Shown here piece by piece: positions 6,665 to 8,845 of a DNA stretch of 8,845 nucleotides. The stretch is from NCBI GenBank assembly GCA_023259875.1, contig JALRFL010000177.1, forward strand, positions 1 to 8,845, read 5' to 3'. This stretch comes from Alphaproteobacteria bacterium. Lineage in GTDB: Bacteria; Pseudomonadota; Alphaproteobacteria; Puniceispirillales; UBA1172. The translations under genes and the position numbers were made by a program. The notes below the pieces were generated by a model. The model was not told the origin of the DNA. It did no database searches and saw nothing but the letters and a program-made list of their open reading frames with translations. Position 1 is the first letter of the stretch. Every line of letters starts with the position of its first letter.

Positions 6665-6666
6665 TT
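6646..6666. terminator. Possible weak bidirectional hairpin between ydcF and tyrA
   Basis: AATTAGCC (6646-6653) and GGC-T-TAATT (6658-6666) pair as an 8-bp stem with one bulged T and a 4-nt AAGT loop. The hairpin spans the ydcF stop codon. It sits where two convergent transcripts meet, which suits a terminator, but neither side has a proper U-tract and the stem is AT-rich. This is a weak call. Confidence 0.25.
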
Positions 6667-6693
6667 TGGGCAAGGATATCACCCAGACCAGAA

Positions 6694-7575
6694 TCAGTCG
6701 TCAAGCTGACCGGCGTCTTTGATGCGTTTGCGGATATCTCTGGTGCGCGTAAAGAGGCCTTCTAGTTTATCACCCTCTTGCCATCGAATAGCGCGCTGAA
6801 GATAGGATAAGTCTTCGTTAAACCGTTGCAACATCTCGAGCACCGCTTCCGAATTGTTCATAAACACATCGCGCCACATCACCGGATCTGATGAGGCGAT
6901 ACGCGTGAAATCCCGAAAACCTGATGCCGAAAACCTAATCACATCATTCTGTAAATCATTTTCAAGATCAAAGGCTGTGCCAACAATCGTATAGGCGATT
7001 AAATGCGGCAAATGTGAGGTGATAGCCAAAACCTTATCGTGGTAATCACAATCCATGCTTTCCACAATGGCCCCTGTCGCTGACAGAAACCCTTTGAAAG
7101 TTTCGGTGTCGGCATCATCGGCCCCGTTAGGAATCACAATCCAATAGCGATCCTTAAACAAAGTAGCAAACCCAGATTCCGGACCCGAATATTCTGTTCC
7201 GGCAATGGGATGGGACGGGATGAAAACAGCATGATCAGGTAAGGCAGGGCTGACATCTTTTATCACAGAACCCTTGGTCGAGCCTGTATCCGTTATCACA
7301 ACCCCCTGTTTAAGATAAGGTGCTATTTCAACCGCAACATTTGCCATTGCGCCAACGGGAATTGCCATAACCACCAGGTCTGCCGCCGCAACAGCTTGAG
7401 CGATATCATCCGCAACAACATCCCCAAGTCCCAAGGCCACGGCCTTTTCACGCACCTCAACATCAGCATCAAACAGCACAAGCCTATCGCAGAGGGATTT
7501 GCTCTTAATCACTCGGGCAAGTGATGAGCCAATTAATCCAAGCCCGATAATCGCAATCTCAGGATATCTGCTCAT
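6694..7575 (-). CDS. tyrA: Prephenate/arogenate (cyclohexadienyl) dehydrogenase
   Basis: This enzyme catalyses the NAD(P)-dependent oxidative decarboxylation of prephenate to 4-hydroxyphenylpyruvate, or of arogenate to tyrosine, in tyrosine synthesis. It has 293 residues. The N-terminal Rossmann domain carries IIGLGLIGSS (9-18) with Asp36 at the end of the second strand (LVLFDAD). ITDTGSTKG (94-102), SHPIAGTEYSGP (121-132) and the catalytic-His motif SHLPH (187-191) follow, then an all-helical C-terminal domain. There is no C-terminal ACT domain and no fused chorismate mutase, as in the simple TyrC/TyrA form common in alphaproteobacteria. Substrate choice cannot be settled by eye. The ATG at 7575 overlaps the hisC stop by 4 bp (ATGA) with no strong Shine-Dalgarno of its own, implying translational coupling. 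It converges on ydcF. Confidence 0.95.
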   Translation of the reverse strand: MSRYPEIAIIGLGLIGSSLARVIKSKSLCDRLVLFDADVEVREKAVALGLGDVVADDIAQAVAAADLVVMAIPVGAMANVAVEIAPYLKQGVVITDTGSTKGSVIKDVSPALPDHAVFIPSHPIAGTEYSGPESGFATLFKDRYWIVIPNGADDADTETFKGFLSATGAIVESMDCDYHDKVLAITSHLPHLIAYTIVGTAFDLENDLQNDVIRFSASGFRDFTRIASSDPVMWRDVFMNNSEAVLEMLQRFNEDLSYLQRAIRWQEGDKLEGLFTRTRDIRKRIKDAGQLDD

Positions 7576-8696
7576 TTGCTTTTAATTTCTGGGGCAATAC
7601 CCATGCCCTCAATATGAGAAAGGTCTTTGAATGCCGCGCTTACCAATTCCATTTCCGCATCATTGCCGATGGACATCCGCAAACAATCTGGCAAGCCATA
7701 AGGCGTCATACGGCGAAGAAGAATATCGCGGTCGATCATAAATTGATGCGCTTTTGCCGCCGCCTCTGGGCTGGCAAACCGAATGAGAAAGAAATTGGCA
7801 ACACTTGGCAGAGGCGTAAAACCTGCCTGCAAAATTGAGGCTTGTATCCGAGGCATCCAATGGCGGTTATGATCAAGAGAACGCTGATAAAAGGCTTTAT
7901 CAGAAACCGCCGCCGCGCCTGCAATCGCCGCCGCCGCGTTAACGCTAAACGCACCGCGAATTGTTGCTAGGGTGGCATAAATCTCTGGTGGGAAATATCC
8001 CCAGCCAAGCCGTAACGCACCTAGCCCAAAGATTTTTGAAAATGTCCGCAACATCACCACATTGTCATGTTGTTCCACATACTCGGCACCATCGGTATAA
8101 TCCTCATCACCGCCATCCAAATATTCCGCATAGGCCGAATCAAGAACAATGATGATATGGTCTGGCACAGTCGCAATAAGCCGTTCAATATCCGCACGAG
8201 GGATCATTGTCCCTGTTGGATTGTTTGGGTTAGCCAGAAATATCAATTTCGTGCGTGGGGATATCAGTTTCAAAATGGCATCAACTGAAACCGTTAGCCC
8301 CTCATCAGGGGCAATGACCGGAACACCGCCAGCGACACTCACCGATTGGCGAAAAACCAAAAATCCATATTGGGTGATAATCGCCTCATCCCCATCATTG
8401 CAATAGGCGGTAGCCAGCAATCCAATAAGTTCATCCGAGCCGTTAGAAGGCAATATGCGAGCCGGATCAAGCCCAGAATAATTCGCAATAGCCGCTACTA
8501 AATCCGCATCAATCTGTTCAGGATACCGATGCAGACGATCCCCCATCTGACGCAACGCTTCGATAGCTTTTGGTGATGGGCCTAACGCCCCTTCGTTTAC
8601 CGAAAGACGAATAGGATTTGCGCTCACTGCACCAGATGTATCTGGGCGGTAGGGGGCAATGCGCTCAAGGGCTGATTTGGGTTTAACGCGGCTCAT
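7572..8696 (-). CDS. hisC: Histidinol-phosphate/aromatic aminotransferase (HisC family)
   Basis: A PLP-dependent class I/II aminotransferase of 374 residues, normal for HisC. Motifs in order: LSVNEGALGPSP (31-42, substrate region); RYPE (57-60); SNGSDELI (84-91); NPNNPTG (156-162); LDSAYAEY (185-192) with Asp186 and Tyr189 at the PLP ring; TFSKIFGLGALRLGWG (218-233) with Schiff-base Lys221; and CLRMSIG (338-344) with Arg340 for the substrate acid group. HisC converts imidazole-acetol phosphate to histidinol phosphate. Because this copy is coupled by a 4-bp overlap to tyrA, it may mainly transaminate aromatic keto acids or prephenate, as known for some bifunctional HisC enzymes; that is inference. 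The ATG at 8696 has no evident Shine-Dalgarno and lies 20 bp after the stop of an upstream frame, so operon read-through is likely. No other his gene is in the window. Confidence 0.93.
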   Translation of the reverse strand: MSRVKPKSALERIAPYRPDTSGAVSANPIRLSVNEGALGPSPKAIEALRQMGDRLHRYPEQIDADLVAAIANYSGLDPARILPSNGSDELIGLLATAYCNDGDEAIITQYGFLVFRQSVSVAGGVPVIAPDEGLTVSVDAILKLISPRTKLIFLANPNNPTGTMIPRADIERLIATVPDHIIIVLDSAYAEYLDGGDEDYTDGAEYVEQHDNVVMLRTFSKIFGLGALRLGWGYFPPEIYATLATIRGAFSVNAAAAIAGAAAVSDKAFYQRSLDHNRHWMPRIQASILQAGFTPLPSVANFFLIRFASPEAAAKAHQFMIDRDILLRRMTPYGLPDCLRMSIGNDAEMELVSAAFKDLSHIEGMGIAPEIKSK

Positions 8697-8716
8697 GATC
8701 GGTTTATGACAGATAA

Positions 8717-8845
8717 TCAGGGTTTTTGAAAGACCCCAACCGCGTGATCAAGGTCGAGATGATAACCAGTTTTTTCACTAAACTGCCCCTGTTGCCAAAG
8801 AAGCGTGATATCTCGTACTGATGGATCGGGGCGATGCCGAGAAAA
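8717..8845 (-). CDS. Unrecognised protein, C-terminal 42 residues only
   Basis: Reading the - strand from the right edge, one frame is open for 42 codons to a TGA at 8717-8719. Its product ends GYHLDLDHAVGVFQKP. The composition (charged, aromatic and hydrophobic residues alternating) looks like the strand-rich end of a real globular protein, and the stop lies 20 bp before the hisC start, as expected for an upstream operon gene. I do not recognise the family. A second - strand frame is also open here, ending at a TAA near 8711, so the choice of frame is not certain. In related genomes chorismate mutase or metX/metW are possible neighbours of hisC, but this peptide does not resemble their C-termini to me. 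Confidence 0.45.
   Translation of the reverse strand, partial: FSRHRPDPSVRDITLLWQQGQFSEKTGYHLDLDHAVGVFQKP

Noticed and set aside
7614..8406. Several + strand and alternate - strand frames within hisC
   Set aside because: They overlap a complete HisC with all catalytic motifs; the products are low-quality shadow translations.
1..8845. Mobile elements, CRISPR array, defence or toxin-antitoxin genes, tRNA/rRNA
   Set aside because: I looked for transposase motifs, terminal inverted repeats, regularly spaced repeats and RNA-gene hallmarks and found none. All space is filled by housekeeping genes with gaps of about 105 bp or less.

Overview
This window is about 8.8 kb of ordinary, densely packed bacterial chromosome. 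Nine complete genes and two edge-truncated reading frames lie on both strands. The best guess for the host is an alphaproteobacterium. The EtfB/EtfA, ArgH, LysA, TyrA and HisC sequences read as alphaproteobacterial. The argH–small lipoprotein (LptM)–lysA order with a divergent thioredoxin-like gene, and the DUF3426/YdcF and HisC/TyrA pairs, are arrangements I associate with that class. GANTC sites are scarce by hand count (11 seen, about 35 expected), which fits a CcrM-type methylation background. GC looks close to 50%, so a marine SAR116-like lineage is possible, but that assignment is a guess.

Layout from left to right. (1) etfB (5' end missing) and etfA form a + strand electron-transfer-flavoprotein operon closed by a clear rho-independent terminator at 1648-1676. 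(2) A - strand gene encodes a Tat-exported TlpA-like thioredoxin. (3) Its start codon lies 14 bp from argH, which begins a + strand run of argH, a 48-residue lipoprotein of the LptM/YifL type and lysA. (4) The 3' end of lysA overlaps by 38 bp the 3' end of a - strand gene for a zinc-ribbon, single-TM DUF3426 protein. (5) Across an 82-bp divergent gap lies a + strand YdcF/DUF218 membrane-anchored protein. (6) Converging on it is a - strand operon: an unrecognised gene (only its last 42 codons are in the window), hisC and tyrA, the last two coupled by a 4-bp ATGA overlap.

Functionally the window combines respiratory electron transfer (EtfAB), the final steps of arginine (ArgH) and lysine (LysA) synthesis, tyrosine or aromatic amino acid synthesis (TyrA with an aminotransferase), and cell-envelope functions (thioredoxin-like protein, LptM, DUF3426, YdcF). 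All catalytic motifs I could check are intact. I see no mobile element, CRISPR array, phage gene, tRNA or rRNA, and no candidate for an undescribed system. No gene-free stretch exceeds about 105 bp. The points worth a second look are small: an easily missed lipoprotein gene, tightly packed and overlapping gene ends, a few hairpins, a conserved EtfB lysine-rich loop, an unidentified gene at the right edge, and skewed frequencies of two short palindromic motifs.
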